NCBI RefSeq assembly: GCF_013403245.1
Contig: NZ_JACBNQ010000009.1
Location: 1-64,000 of the forward strand
Length of the DNA: 64,000 bases
DNA from: Sedimentibacter hydroxybenzoicus DSM 7310
GTDB lineage: Bacteria > Bacillota > Clostridia > Tissierellales > Sedimentibacteraceae
Reading direction: 5' to 3'
Below are positions 16,310-23,773 of the stretch, piece after piece. The position numbers and the translations under genes were made by a program. The notes under the pieces are model-generated. The model saw nothing but the letters and a program-made list of their open reading frames with translations, was not told where the DNA came from and did no database searches. Numbering within the stretch: the stretch's first letter is position 1; every line of letters begins with the position of its first letter.

Positions 16310-16576
16310 TTACTTCCCCTCCTCGCGTAACACAAAAATACCGGGACCACAGCCTAAGTCTAATAATCTTTTCTCTGATGTATTTTTAAACATAGTACTA
16401 ATCCACTCAACAGACTTCTTTATAAAATCCAATTGCCTTGAAGCCGCTTCTATATTTGGATTCAAGTGTGCATCCAGCATATATTTAGAAATGTTTTCAT
16501 CATCCCAAAATGGAGCTGTACTCGGCTCATATAACTTGGGCTTACATTTTAAATAATTTAAAATATTTTCGTACAT
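16310..16576 (-). pseudogene. 5' fragment of a SAM-dependent methyltransferase
   Basis: The frame encodes 88 residues. The first about 82 match methyltransferases that begin with WDDENISKYMLDAHLNPNIE, then ISTMFKNTSEKRLLDLGCGP. Homology breaks right after motif I (GCGPGIF) and is replaced by VLREEGK and a stop. The family is about 250 residues, so the catalytic domain is lost. The break coincides with TGTTACGCGAGGAGG, the leader of the nitrilase gene. Confidence 0.7.
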
Positions 16577-16730
16577 AGTTATTTATCATCACCTATTTAT
16601 CATTCTATAATATACTATTACTTACTTTACATCATTTACTGTAAGAACCCTTGTATTGCAATTATTATGGCTTCCGCAAGCGGTTATACTTCTCAGTAAG
16701 AACCGTCCCCTATTGGTTGAAGACTTTATT
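16577..16730. other. Non-coding gap with GGGGACGGTTCT-type motif
   Basis: No gene seen. On the minus strand it contains GGGGACGGTTCTTACTG (around 16682-16698), related to GGGGGATGGTTCTCA near 29560-29575, and a second AGTAAGAACC-like copy at about 16637-16648 on the + strand. The motif looks like a dispersed short repeat of unknown role. Confidence 0.35.
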
Positions 16731-17189
16731 TTATATAACTAAACCTTTTTTCTTGGCTTCTTCATCTTTTGCTGTTCCAATTGCTAAGCCTATGGAAAGC
16801 CCTATAGGTAATCCAAGTGCAATATTGTCAAACACAGATAATCCAAATATAAGACCTAAAGTAATTCCTAATGACATATATATTCCAATATAATAATCTT
16901 TAGTTACTAACTTATGTTCCTTCTGTAAATGTGAGATGACATTATTCTTCATTTTATTATATTCTTTTATATCTTTCTCATTTATTGCATTGTGTTTTTG
17001 TTTAAGGATCGCGATTTGATCATTTATTACTTTTAAATATTTCTTACATTCTTCACATTCAAATGAATGTAACCTCTTAATTATACGTTCCAACAATTCC
17101 ATGTCTAACTTCTTATTCTTCGTTTCGTCAATTTCATTTTTTAGTTCTAATAAATCACTTAATAGTTTATTATAAAATTTGTCATCCAT
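16731..17189 (-). CDS. Glycine-zipper membrane protein with coiled-coil N-terminus
   Basis: A 152-residue protein. The N-terminal about 100 residues are charged and helical with a FECEECKKYL Cys pair, and likely form a coiled coil. The C-terminal part has two hydrophobic segments with small-residue spacing, SLGITLGLIFGLSVF and ALGLPIGLSIGLAIGTA, a glycine-zipper hairpin. A related hairpin (DNLAIGISLGAGLGIVIGA) ends the protein at 26848-27093. Similar proteins are toxins, phage-defence effectors or membrane stress proteins; none is proven here. Confidence 0.7.
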   Translation of the reverse strand: MDDKFYNKLLSDLLELKNEIDETKNKKLDMELLERIIKRLHSFECEECKKYLKVINDQIAILKQKHNAINEKDIKEYNKMKNNVISHLQKEHKLVTKDYYIGIYMSLGITLGLIFGLSVFDNIALGLPIGLSIGLAIGTAKDEEAKKKGLVI

Positions 17190-17284
17190 TTTTTAACCTT
17201 TCTATAAACTGTGCCAATACTATCTAATCAAAACTCCTGCCGATTATCAATCTCTATTTATTTCATAAAACCTATCAACTACTC

Positions 17285-17629
17285 TCATTGTCGGCAGAAG
17301 CCTAATTCGTTTCCATCCAAATCTTTTATTGTAAATTTTCTTGTTCCGTATGGTGTATCAAAAATCGGTTCTACAATCTCAACCTTATATTTTAACTTCT
17401 CCCATAATATATCTACATCATCAACGACAAAATTATAGCGTCCAAGTGATGGCTTTTCATCAACCATTATCGAAAAACATGCGCCCTCTTCAAATTCAAA
17501 GCTGACATACACAGGATTTTCTGACGGATACGGAGCTTCTGCCGCAAAACCAATAACATTTTCGTACCATTCAATTGATTTCTGCAGATTTTTTACGTTT
17601 GCTCTGACATGTGTTAATCGTGTTTTCAT
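17285..17629 (-). CDS. VOC/glyoxalase-family protein
   Basis: A 114-residue VOC protein from ATG 17629, which has TGGAGGAACAC upstream. Residues TRLTHVRANVKNLQKSIEWY form the first module, and GRYNFVVDDVDILWEKLK with GTRKFTIKDLDGNELGFCRQ the second. It contains the Glu typical of the last strand in metal-binding VOC enzymes. Substrate unknown. It stands alone between a GNAT gene and the glycine-zipper gene. Confidence 0.83.
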   Translation of the reverse strand: MKTRLTHVRANVKNLQKSIEWYENVIGFAAEAPYPSENPVYVSFEFEEGACFSIMVDEKPSLGRYNFVVDDVDILWEKLKYKVEIVEPIFDTPYGTRKFTIKDLDGNELGFCRQ

Positions 17630-17735
17630 TTTCGTGTTCCTCCATGATTTTATGAACATTATACTAAATATTTTAAGAAATATATTATTAGGTCATCGTC
17701 ATTTACACAGTTTGAGTAAGGGTCTAATATCCTTT

Positions 17736-18254
17736 TTACCGCTCTATCCTTCTCAAGTAATTCAAAGAATTTTTTAAAGAAAATTCATATTTAATTTCAA
17801 CTAAATCTTTCCCGCCAATGTTTATTATTTGTTCAATGTTAGTATTTATCATGCCCATTTTTTCATAGAATCTTAGTGCTCCGAAATTATCCTTCAGCAC
17901 CCAAAGGTAAAATTTCTCATATCCCAATTCCTCCAATTTTTTCGTAACAGAGGAAAATAGAAGTTGTCCAAAGCCTTTCATCCAAAACTCAGGCAAGATA
18001 TAAATAGACCATAATTCACCTATGTTTTCACATCTCTTATCTCTGGCTTCTCCAAATCTTGTCAACCCAACTATAATCCCATTATCCTCAATAACGAGAG
18101 TATCATTTGAGTTTATTTTATTTGGAGAACATTTTTCAATAGTCAATGAATTCAAATATTCATCGGGGACTATGTTTTTATATGCTTCTTTCCAAGAAAA
18201 ACAATATATTTTACCCAATGCCATACGATCTTGTTCAGTAGCTTGTCGTATCAT
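17736..18254 (-). CDS. GNAT-family N-acetyltransferase
   Basis: A 172-residue GNAT protein of the common clostridial type. MIRQATEQDRMALGKIYCFS is the first helix, IVGLTRFGEARD the central strand, LWSIYILPEFWMKGFGQLLF the acetyl-CoA loop and LKDNFGALRFYEKMGM the final motif. Substrate unknown. Its upstream neighbour is a DUF3795 gene. Confidence 0.87.
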   Translation of the reverse strand: MIRQATEQDRMALGKIYCFSWKEAYKNIVPDEYLNSLTIEKCSPNKINSNDTLVIEDNGIIVGLTRFGEARDKRCENIGELWSIYILPEFWMKGFGQLLFSSVTKKLEELGYEKFYLWVLKDNFGALRFYEKMGMINTNIEQIINIGGKDLVEIKYEFSLKNSLNYLRRIER

Positions 18255-18297
18255 TATCTCACTCCTTAAAAAGTATAATAAATCTTATATGCTATAT

Positions 18298-18879
18298 TTA
18301 CGCTTTCTCTTCTTGCGTTTTCTGCTTATTCTTAGCTGACTTTTTACGTAGTTTAAGTATAAGTCCCTGCTTATGCGCAATATCTTGGAAAAGGGAAACT
18401 ATATTTTCCGCCTTTTCTTTTGTTGTAAGCTTATCACATGAAGTATTTTCAACCTGTTTCATCACATTTTCTATATCCTGCAACGGTAAAAGGTTTATAG
18501 CAACACAATAGAATGTTTTTCTGCGTCCGTCATTGTAATCTGACAGCAGCATTTTTAGAATTTCAGCCTTTTGGCGTTGTTCTTCACAATAGGACTCTAT
18601 TCCCATTTCCTGCGCCTTTATTGTATCTTTTAACTGTCGCTGATGGGTAATAAATGAATCATATTCTTCTATGCCTTCATATTTCCGGCAGGGATATTCA
18701 GGACAGAGAAAGCAGAATTCAACTTTGCCATGCTGCAAACTGCATCTTGCTATTGTACAAGATTGGTTACCGGCACCTCCTCCACAGCCGGGGCAATACC
18801 CGTCTAAGTGCATAGAACATAATTCGCAGTTAAGACCACAAAGTGAAAAGGATAAATTTGTTCTGTTAAAATCCTTCAT
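18298..18879 (-). CDS. DUF3795-type Cys-rich protein
   Basis: A 193-residue protein from ATG 18879, preceded by GAGGTAGC. The N-terminal half carries the DUF3795 cysteine pattern: CGLNCELCSMHLDGYCPGCG, then CTIARCSLQHGKVEFCFLCP and YPCRKYEG. These probably bind zinc or an iron-sulfur cluster. The C-terminal part is helical and ends in a very basic tail (KLRKKSAKNKQKTQEEKA). No function is established for the family. Confidence 0.8.
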   Translation of the reverse strand: MKDFNRTNLSFSLCGLNCELCSMHLDGYCPGCGGGAGNQSCTIARCSLQHGKVEFCFLCPEYPCRKYEGIEEYDSFITHQRQLKDTIKAQEMGIESYCEEQRQKAEILKMLLSDYNDGRRKTFYCVAINLLPLQDIENVMKQVENTSCDKLTTKEKAENIVSLFQDIAHKQGLILKLRKKSAKNKQKTQEEKA

Positions 18880-18924
18880 TTTAGCTACCTCTAAATTCAT
18901 ATACATTTTAAAACATAAGTAATT

Positions 18925-19377
18925 TTACAGCTTTTTATAATATATTCTTGTATCTTCATCCAAATAGTCTTTACGTGTTTCCAAATATGTATAACCATAT
19001 TTTTCGTACAGTCCTATATGGTCTGTTGCAAGATATACAATCGGATGATTATCTGATATTGCCTGTTCTTCAGCATACTTTAAAAGTTTTTCGCTATATC
19101 GATTTCCCCTGTAGGCTGGATACGTATATAAAAACCCAAGCCACGGAAACATGTTTTCATCACGAATGCAATCTTGTCTTGTAAGAGTTACGAATGACAC
19201 TATATTTTCTCCGTCAAGCAGAAAAAATAATTTTCCGTCTCCTCCCAGCAATTCATCGAATTTCTGCGTATTGTTCAATAGTTTAAGCAGGAATTTTGCT
19301 GCACTCCAATCTGCAAGTGCAATTTGCTCCTTCCAATGCTCTTTATTTTCACTTGTAAAATATTCAATAACTTTCAC
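18925..19377 (-). CDS. GNAT-family N-acetyltransferase
   Basis: A 150-residue GNAT protein. The start is GTG at 19377 behind TGGAGAT. LFFLLDGENIVSFVTLTRQD precedes LGFLYTYPAYRGNRYSEKLL, the acetyl-CoA loop, and YLATDHIGLYEKYGYTYLET is the last motif. The Trp-rich start and IALADWSAAKFLLKLL helix are shared by a widespread clostridial subgroup. Substrate unknown. Confidence 0.85.
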   Translation of the reverse strand: MKVIEYFTSENKEHWKEQIALADWSAAKFLLKLLNNTQKFDELLGGDGKLFFLLDGENIVSFVTLTRQDCIRDENMFPWLGFLYTYPAYRGNRYSEKLLKYAEEQAISDNHPIVYLATDHIGLYEKYGYTYLETRKDYLDEDTRIYYKKL

Positions 19378-19417
19378 TTTTTATCTCCATAAATCTTCTA
19401 TTCAATTTCATGATTTT

Positions 19418-19505
19418 TTATAACAACGCAAAATGATCACTCTCAATAATTGATTTCATTTGACATAGGCAAAACGGATGTCCGGCGGAGTCAAGCATAA
19501 CTCTT
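19418..19505 (-). pseudogene. 3' fragment of a VOC/glyoxalase gene
   Basis: A frame ending in TAA at 19418 reads RVMLDSAGHPFCLCQMKSII and then ESDHFALL. The segment LDPAGHPFCLC is characteristic of the last strands of one glyoxalase-like subfamily. There is no start and no first module. It sits directly behind the stop of the TIGR04076 gene. Confidence 0.5.
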
Positions 19506-19524
19506 CAACTCTTTGATTAGCAAG

Positions 19525-19854
19525 CTATTCAATTGAATTCAAGTTATCACCAATCGTCTCAACATTGAACACAACAGGTCGTATACCATCTGTACAGCAC
19601 ACTATAGTTTGCCCATCCTTTTTGTTCCACGGCTTACATGTAGAACCGGATGACATTGAACTAATACTTCGATATATATCAATCCATGCCCAAGGGCAAA
19701 ACCCTTCCGGCATTTTTGCACTGCCTTCAAAAATAAATTCATTACCAACATCTAACAACGGACACGGCCCTACCTTTTTACCATCTGTCAGGTATTCATC
19801 CGCAAGCTCAGGATAGAATTCCTTGCGCAGCACGGTAATTTTCACTTTTTTCAT
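19525..19854 (-). CDS. TIGR04076-family protein
   Basis: A 109-residue protein from ATG 19854, chosen for GGAGG at good spacing. It shows the TIGR04076 pattern: KKVKITVLRKEFYPELADEY, VGPCPLLDVGNEF, MPEGFCPWAWIDIYR, and CCTDGIRPVVFNVE. The conserved Cys residues suggest redox or metal binding. The function is unknown. A decayed copy of its first half lies at 22888-23075. Confidence 0.8.
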   Translation of the reverse strand: MKKVKITVLRKEFYPELADEYLTDGKKVGPCPLLDVGNEFIFEGSAKMPEGFCPWAWIDIYRSISSMSSGSTCKPWNKKDGQTIVCCTDGIRPVVFNVETIGDNLNSIE

Positions 19855-20030
19855 ATGCTTTTCCTCCAAATCGTATAAATTCACAAATTCTTATTTTATA
19901 TATGTATTTTGTAAATATTCATAATATTATTCTGAAAAATGTTCCAATTCTTCTTCCGGGTAAACATTGGTCCCATCCACAGCATGTATTCATCAAATAT
20001 AAGTACATTTTAAAATTTTTCTCTAATAAA

Positions 20031-20498
20031 CTAAAACTTAGATTTTTCATAGTTGTAAGGTATGCTTGTTCCCACTACTACATCTTCAATTTTATCAATA
20101 ATCAGCCAATCGTCCATATTTCCCTGATGGTCAAATGCAAGCGGAGGTTCGATTTGCTTAAGATCTCCGAATTCTACAAGACATAAGCATTTCTTATGCC
20201 AGCGCTCTTTTTGTTTCTCAGTTAAGTTTAACTTGTCCTGATTGTCTTTCAGTGTCTTTGTAATCTCGTCCTCAGTCAGCTTCACATAATTTTGAACAAC
20301 TTTCACCGTAGCAAAGGCAGAAATACTTGATGTTCCTTTTTCCATAAAGTAGACCGTCTCACCTTCAAATACCCTGCTGTGAGGTATTTTGCGGCCGGCT
20401 GCCCCTCTTACTACCATTGTCTTGGTTCCGGATAAAATTTTATCCAAAACACGTTCACCTTTTTTCCCTGTATTATCACAATACACTAAATGCACCAT
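20031..20498 (-). CDS. ASCH/PUA-like domain protein
   Basis: A 155-residue protein with an ASCH/PUA-like pattern: LDKILSGTKTMVVRGAAGRK, VFEGETVYFMEKGTSSISAF, and a helical middle VKLTEDEITKTLKDNQDKLN with CLCLVEFGDLKQIEPP. ASCH-type domains bind RNA or modified nucleotides. The specific role is unknown. ATG 20498 has AGAGG upstream. A short coding remnant (QIGWYRYAYDDIADIEYST) lies between it and the next gene upstream. Confidence 0.65.
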   Translation of the reverse strand: MVHLVYCDNTGKKGERVLDKILSGTKTMVVRGAAGRKIPHSRVFEGETVYFMEKGTSSISAFATVKVVQNYVKLTEDEITKTLKDNQDKLNLTEKQKERWHKKCLCLVEFGDLKQIEPPLAFDHQGNMDDWLIIDKIEDVVVGTSIPYNYEKSKF

Positions 20499-20623
20499 TT
20501 TGATTTCCTCTCATTCTTTTTAATTAGTAAATTTCTGTTTTACACAATATATTCTATATTTGTTCAACAATCAGGTGGAATATTCAATATCAGCTATATC
20601 ATCGTAAGCATACCTGTACCAAC

Positions 20624-21163
20624 CTATTTGCTGAAGATTGAACCTCTATCTCTATGTAGTGTTTTTGAAGTCAGATTAATTATCAATTCCTCAGCTGCCG
20701 AAATACTCGCTATACAACAAATAATAATTGATGTTATTTCTTTTCCTAAAACAGAAAATAGAAAAGGAAAGAAAAACAAGATTATACCCGTAGCTTTGTT
20801 GGCATAAGTATGTAAAAAAGCAAGCTGATGATATCTTACAATACCAAAAAATATTGAAAGCAAGCGTATTACAGCAATAACAACTATCCAGCAGATAATC
20901 CACAGTGGAAAGTTCATAATTGGTATAAAAATTGACAACACAATACTAATAAATATCAAATCAGCAATACTATCTAATACCTGCCCTGATTTGCTGGTAA
21001 CATCCATTTTTCTTGCAATATATCCGTCTAAAACGTCACTAATTCCACACGTAAGATAAAAGAAAAAGAAAAATGCTGAAAATGGTTTTACAAGCAACAA
21101 ACTGACAGATGCAAATATTCTGATAATTGTAATGCCGTTAGGAACGTATTTAATAGATTTCAC
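20624..21163 (-). CDS. CDP-alcohol phosphatidyltransferase-family protein
   Basis: A 179-residue integral membrane enzyme with about five hydrophobic segments. The CDP-alcohol phosphotransferase signature is complete: DVLDGYIAR, then SGQVLDSIAD, fitting D-x2-D-G-x2-A-R-x8-G-x3-D-x3-D. It should transfer a phosphatidyl group from CDP-diacylglycerol, or a related CDP-alcohol, at the membrane. It resembles PgsA-like paralogs. It overlaps a GrpB 5' fragment at its start. The acceptor alcohol is not predictable. Confidence 0.87.
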   Translation of the reverse strand: MKSIKYVPNGITIIRIFASVSLLLVKPFSAFFFFFYLTCGISDVLDGYIARKMDVTSKSGQVLDSIADLIFISIVLSIFIPIMNFPLWIICWIVVIAVIRLLSIFFGIVRYHQLAFLHTYANKATGIILFFFPFLFSVLGKEITSIIICCIASISAAEELIINLTSKTLHRDRGSIFSK

Positions 21164-21254
21164 CCCCGTTGATTATTTGGATTTGAAAAAATTTGTTTAC
21201 CCATTCCTTATTATACGGAAGTAGCCTTATTTTATATCTTTCTATGCCTTCCAC
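21150..21254 (-). pseudogene. 5' fragment of a GrpB (UPF0157) gene
   Basis: GTG at 21254 behind TTAGGAGG opens a 34-codon frame, MEGIERYKIRLLPYNKEW followed by VNKFF, like the start of GrpB/UPF0157 nucleotidyltransferase-like proteins. Homology ends after about 23 residues and the frame runs into the start of the CDP-alcohol transferase gene, stopping at 21150. The rest of the gene is missing. Confidence 0.55.
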
Positions 21255-21307
21255 AAACAAGCCTCCTAAATTCCTGTTCATTGCTGTTAAGAATTTTCAA
21301 AAATAAT

Positions 21308-21646
21308 TCAGATACCAAAATGAATTAAATAGTTTTTGTTTTCTTTTGCCTGATTGGCTAAGTGAATCAAAGGATCATATGCTTCATTATTTTGGAGTAA
21401 CAAAATATTTATAAACGATTCCATTGATTCGTATGGAATAAGAGTAACACCACAATATGCAAGACCCTTTTCCGATCTCTGCAAGGTATGCCAATAACAA
21501 TCTATACTTTGCAGCTCATCCATAATGGGTTCGATAAAGTCATCATCAATATAAATACAATTGTATTTTTGCGGTTCGTAAGAATCGAATCGTTCTTCAT
21601 AACTTGGATTTTTTTGCATAATACCAAACTCATGTGCAGCCATCAT
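21308..21646 (-). CDS. Conserved protein of unknown function
   Basis: A 112-residue soluble protein beginning MMAAHEFGIMQKNPSYEERF, with NCIYIDDDFIEPIMDELQSI, YWHTLQRSEKGLAYCGVTLI and a C-terminal IHLANQAKENKNYLIHFGI. I know similar stand-alone proteins from Clostridia but no function. Its start overlaps the stop of the peptide deformylase gene by four bases, so the two are translationally coupled. That could hint at a shared role, or at cassette joining. Confidence 0.65.
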   Translation of the reverse strand: MMAAHEFGIMQKNPSYEERFDSYEPQKYNCIYIDDDFIEPIMDELQSIDCYWHTLQRSEKGLAYCGVTLIPYESMESFINILLLQNNEAYDPLIHLANQAKENKNYLIHFGI

Positions 21647-22146
21647 AAATCCCTTTTCATATGTTCCAGATAAAACGACTTATTGTCAACTGCACGCATG
21701 GTAGCTAAGATTCCATCTAAGTGATCGTACTCATGCTGTAATAGCTCTGAGAGATCGCCCTCCAAATGCATTTTTTGAGGACTAAAATTCTCATCCAAAT
21801 AAAGAATATCCGCTCTTTTATACCGCTCTACCTTAACTATCAGTCCGGGAAAGGACATACAATCATCTTTCAACATATATCTTTCATCATCTGGAAAACT
21901 CATCACCGGGTTTACGAAAATATAGGGTTTGTCCGTAAGCATATATAGAAGCCTTTTCTTAATTCCTATCTGAGGTGCAGCAACTGCACGTCCTGCTCCA
22001 TATTTTTTACTATAATCCATAAGAGTATCATGTAAGTCTTCTACCCACTCCGGCAAAAAACCAAGGTCGTCCTTCGTAATTTCTTCACTTATTTCATATA
22101 ACTGCGGGTTCCCAAGTTTCAATATTTCTCTTACCATATACTTCAT
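21643..22146 (-). CDS. Peptide deformylase paralog
   Basis: A 167-residue deformylase-like protein. Motif 1 is GAGRAVAAPQIG, motif 2 is DDCMSFPG where housekeeping enzymes have EGCLS, and motif 3 is LLQHEYDHLDG with the HExxH zinc-binding pair. The three metal ligands (Cys and two His) and the catalytic Glu are present, so activity on formyl-methionine ends is possible. AGGAGG precedes ATG 22146. Its place in an accessory array suggests a second, non-essential copy, perhaps protective against deformylase inhibitors. Confidence 0.83.
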   Translation of the reverse strand: MKYMVREILKLGNPQLYEISEEITKDDLGFLPEWVEDLHDTLMDYSKKYGAGRAVAAPQIGIKKRLLYMLTDKPYIFVNPVMSFPDDERYMLKDDCMSFPGLIVKVERYKRADILYLDENFSPQKMHLEGDLSELLQHEYDHLDGILATMRAVDNKSFYLEHMKRDL

Positions 22147-22209
22147 TACCTCCTTTTGTTCAATTATTAAGATTGCAAATCATGATATATTCCTGCTCAT
22201 TTTCAACAC

Positions 22210-22611
22210 TTATTTCAAAGCCTGCCTTTTTCCGGCACTTATCTCGCTCAATGCCTTCGTTAAAAATGGCGAAGCTATATAGAGTGCTCTGAGATTATTA
22301 CTTAACATCGTATGCTGCCATGTACCCTGTGCTAATTTTTTCTGTGCTTTCTCAGATTTACTGATCAGAGAAGCTATCGGTGCAAGTGCTTTTTCCAAAT
22401 CTTCTTTGGTATAACAATCCATACCATTACTCTCTTTTAATTCTTTCGATATTAACGATGAAACTATATTTAGCGCTCTAAGCCTGTTCTTTTGCAATGT
22501 ATACTGGGAAGTGCCTTGAGCAAATTTTTCTTTTGATTTCTCCGTCCTGCTAATCATTGAAGTTATAGCTCGAAGTGCCTCCTCCATATCTTCCTTTGTA
22601 AAATCATTCAT
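22210..22611 (-). CDS. Duplicated small helical-domain protein
   Basis: A 133-residue protein from ATG 22611 (GGAGG upstream). It is an internal duplication of a helical unit of about 60 residues: FTKEDMEEALRAITSMISRT is repeated as YTKEDLEKALAPIASLISKS, and FAQGTSQYTLQKNRLRAL as LAQGTWQHTMLSNNLRAL. Single units of this type are common small proteins in Clostridia, with no known function. The last part is nearly identical in DNA to the 3' end of the gene at 27200-27478. Confidence 0.6.
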   Translation of the reverse strand: MNDFTKEDMEEALRAITSMISRTEKSKEKFAQGTSQYTLQKNRLRALNIVSSLISKELKESNGMDCYTKEDLEKALAPIASLISKSEKAQKKLAQGTWQHTMLSNNLRALYIASPFLTKALSEISAGKRQALK

Positions 22612-22638
22612 CAATTCAGCCTCCATAAATATTAACAA

Positions 22639-22887
22639 ATGTCTATGTGTTAAAAGTTTCTATCTATAATTGGGGTTATTCTTTCCTTAAGCAACTTGAG
22701 ATCAAACTCCTTCTATCCCCTTTAAGTTATTATATAATCCATATCCTTGACTTGTATAATAATCTATGAATCCATTAATCCATCTACTCCCGGAAAATTC
22801 ATTGCCAAGAACATTTGTTCTTTTATATTGTATGTTATATTTTATAATTAGTCAAGTTTTTGAAGTTGCATAAAAGTATTCCGTTAG
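22639..22887. other. Gap with coding remnant and promoter-like sequence
   Basis: No intact gene. On the minus strand a frame reading NEFSGSRWINGFIDYYTSQG and ending KGIEGV looks like the C-terminus of a lost gene. A promoter-like pair and a GAAC-N4-GTTC palindrome lie at 22807-22855 and are listed separately. Confidence 0.35.
22807..22855 (-). promoter_or_regulatory. Promoter-like sequence with LexA-like palindrome
   Basis: On the minus strand TTGACT (22850-22855) and TACAAT (22827-22832) are separated by 17 bp. Just downstream lies AAGAACATTTGTTCTT (22807-22822), containing GAAC-N4-GTTC, the Bacillus-type LexA operator core. No intact gene follows until 22611. It could be the leftover promoter of a lost gene. 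Confidence 0.35.
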
Positions 22888-23075
22888 TCCGCTATATATA
22901 TCAATCCATGCCTAAGGGCAAAACCCTTCCGGCATTTTCGCACTGCCTTCAAAGATAAATTCATTTCCTACATCCAGTAATGGACATGGTCCACTTCTTT
23001 TACATCTGTCAAGTACTCATCCGCAAGGTCCGGATAGAATTTCTTGCATAGCACAGTAATTCTCACTTTTTTCAA
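22888..23075 (-). pseudogene. 5' half of a second TIGR04076 gene
   Basis: From TTG 23075 the sequence parallels the intact TIGR04076 gene (19525-19854) down to the AWIDIY segment and then stops abruptly near 22888. A one-base deletion in the stretch after the DEYLTD codons breaks the frame. The ribosome binding site GAGG is kept. It is a paralog that was truncated at its 3' end, not an exact recent duplicate. Confidence 0.7.
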
Positions 23076-23116
23076 ATACTTTTCCTCAAATTGAACAAAA
23101 AATTTGCAAATTCTCC

Positions 23117-23146
23117 TTAACATATCCGTATGTTAAATTGAAATTT
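23117..23146. repeat. Boundary palindrome plus hairpin
   Basis: AAATTGAAATTT (23135-23146) is a copy of the boundary core, six bases after the stop of the GNAT gene. It adjoins a perfect hairpin with arms TTAACATA and TATGTTAA around CCGA/TCCG (23117-23136). Together they give a two-part structure between a gene stop and the next gene's start on the minus strand. Confidence 0.5.
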
Positions 23147-23152
23147 GAATAA

Positions 23153-23578
23153 TTATTTTTCAATTTTTATTCTCATACCGTTCCCATTATAACCGAAGGG
23201 TACGGCTTCAAATCCGCAACTTTCATAAAATTTTTCCATACCTTTTATCGATATCAAGTTAATGGTACTATACTCTCCAGCAATTGTATTTTCTTTTATA
23301 TCATCTATTATAGAATTTACAAGCTTTTTTCCTATTCCTTTTTTCTGATATTTTGAATTTACCACTACATCAACTAAAAGATATGACATGCCATCTCCAA
23401 TTGCTCTAGCCATTCCAACTGCAAAATTATCATATATAGCTTTTTTCACAATAGTGCTATTTTTTATAGCTTTTTCTACAACGATTGGATTTTTAGGTTC
23501 CCATCCAACTTGTTTTCTTAAATTATTATATTCATCAATATTTAAACTATCTCTTATCTCAATTCCTATTTCATTCAT
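23153..23578 (-). CDS. GNAT-family N-acetyltransferase
   Basis: A 141-residue GNAT protein. GMARAIGDGMSYLLVDVVVN leads into SKYQKKGIGKKLVNSII, the acetyl-CoA loop, and ISIKGMEKFYESCGFEAVPF is the last motif. The N-terminal DEYNNLRKQVGW is typical of the small YhbS/aac-like clostridial group. ATG 23578 follows GAGGTG, 16 bp after a boundary palindrome. Substrate unknown. Confidence 0.87.
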   Translation of the reverse strand: MNEIGIEIRDSLNIDEYNNLRKQVGWEPKNPIVVEKAIKNSTIVKKAIYDNFAVGMARAIGDGMSYLLVDVVVNSKYQKKGIGKKLVNSIIDDIKENTIAGEYSTINLISIKGMEKFYESCGFEAVPFGYNGNGMRIKIEK

Positions 23579-23593
23579 AAAATCACCTCGCTA

Positions 23594-23605
23594 AATTCTA
23601 ATTTA
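23594..23605. repeat. Boundary palindrome AAATTCTAATTT
   Basis: A copy of the AAATTNNAATTT core, 16 bp upstream of the GNAT start at 23578. On the minus strand TAGAATTTAGCGAGGTGATTTT joins the palindrome to the ribosome binding site, and the same TTAGAATTT string precedes the GNAT fragment at 5875. Confidence 0.5.
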
Positions 23606-23770
23606 TCAATTTCGTAGAATGCACATAACATTATTCGGAAGAATGTTACAAACTTCAAATGCGCTTCACACATAGCGCCAACTTCTACATACAGTTGTAC
23701 GCTATTGTCAACAGCATCCAGTGGAACATTTGTAAAATAATTATCACTTAAAATTGGGAATTTATAGCTA
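23600..23770 (-). pseudogene. Unassigned coding remnant
   Basis: An open frame of about 55 codons reads NYFTNVPLDAVDNSVQLYVE and then CEAHLKFVTFFRIMLCAFYE, which has real-protein character. It has no ribosome binding site and runs straight into the boundary palindrome before the GNAT gene. I cannot name the family; it is probably the 3' part of a lost gene behind the ANT(6)-like gene. Confidence 0.35.
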
Positions 23771-23773
23771 ATG

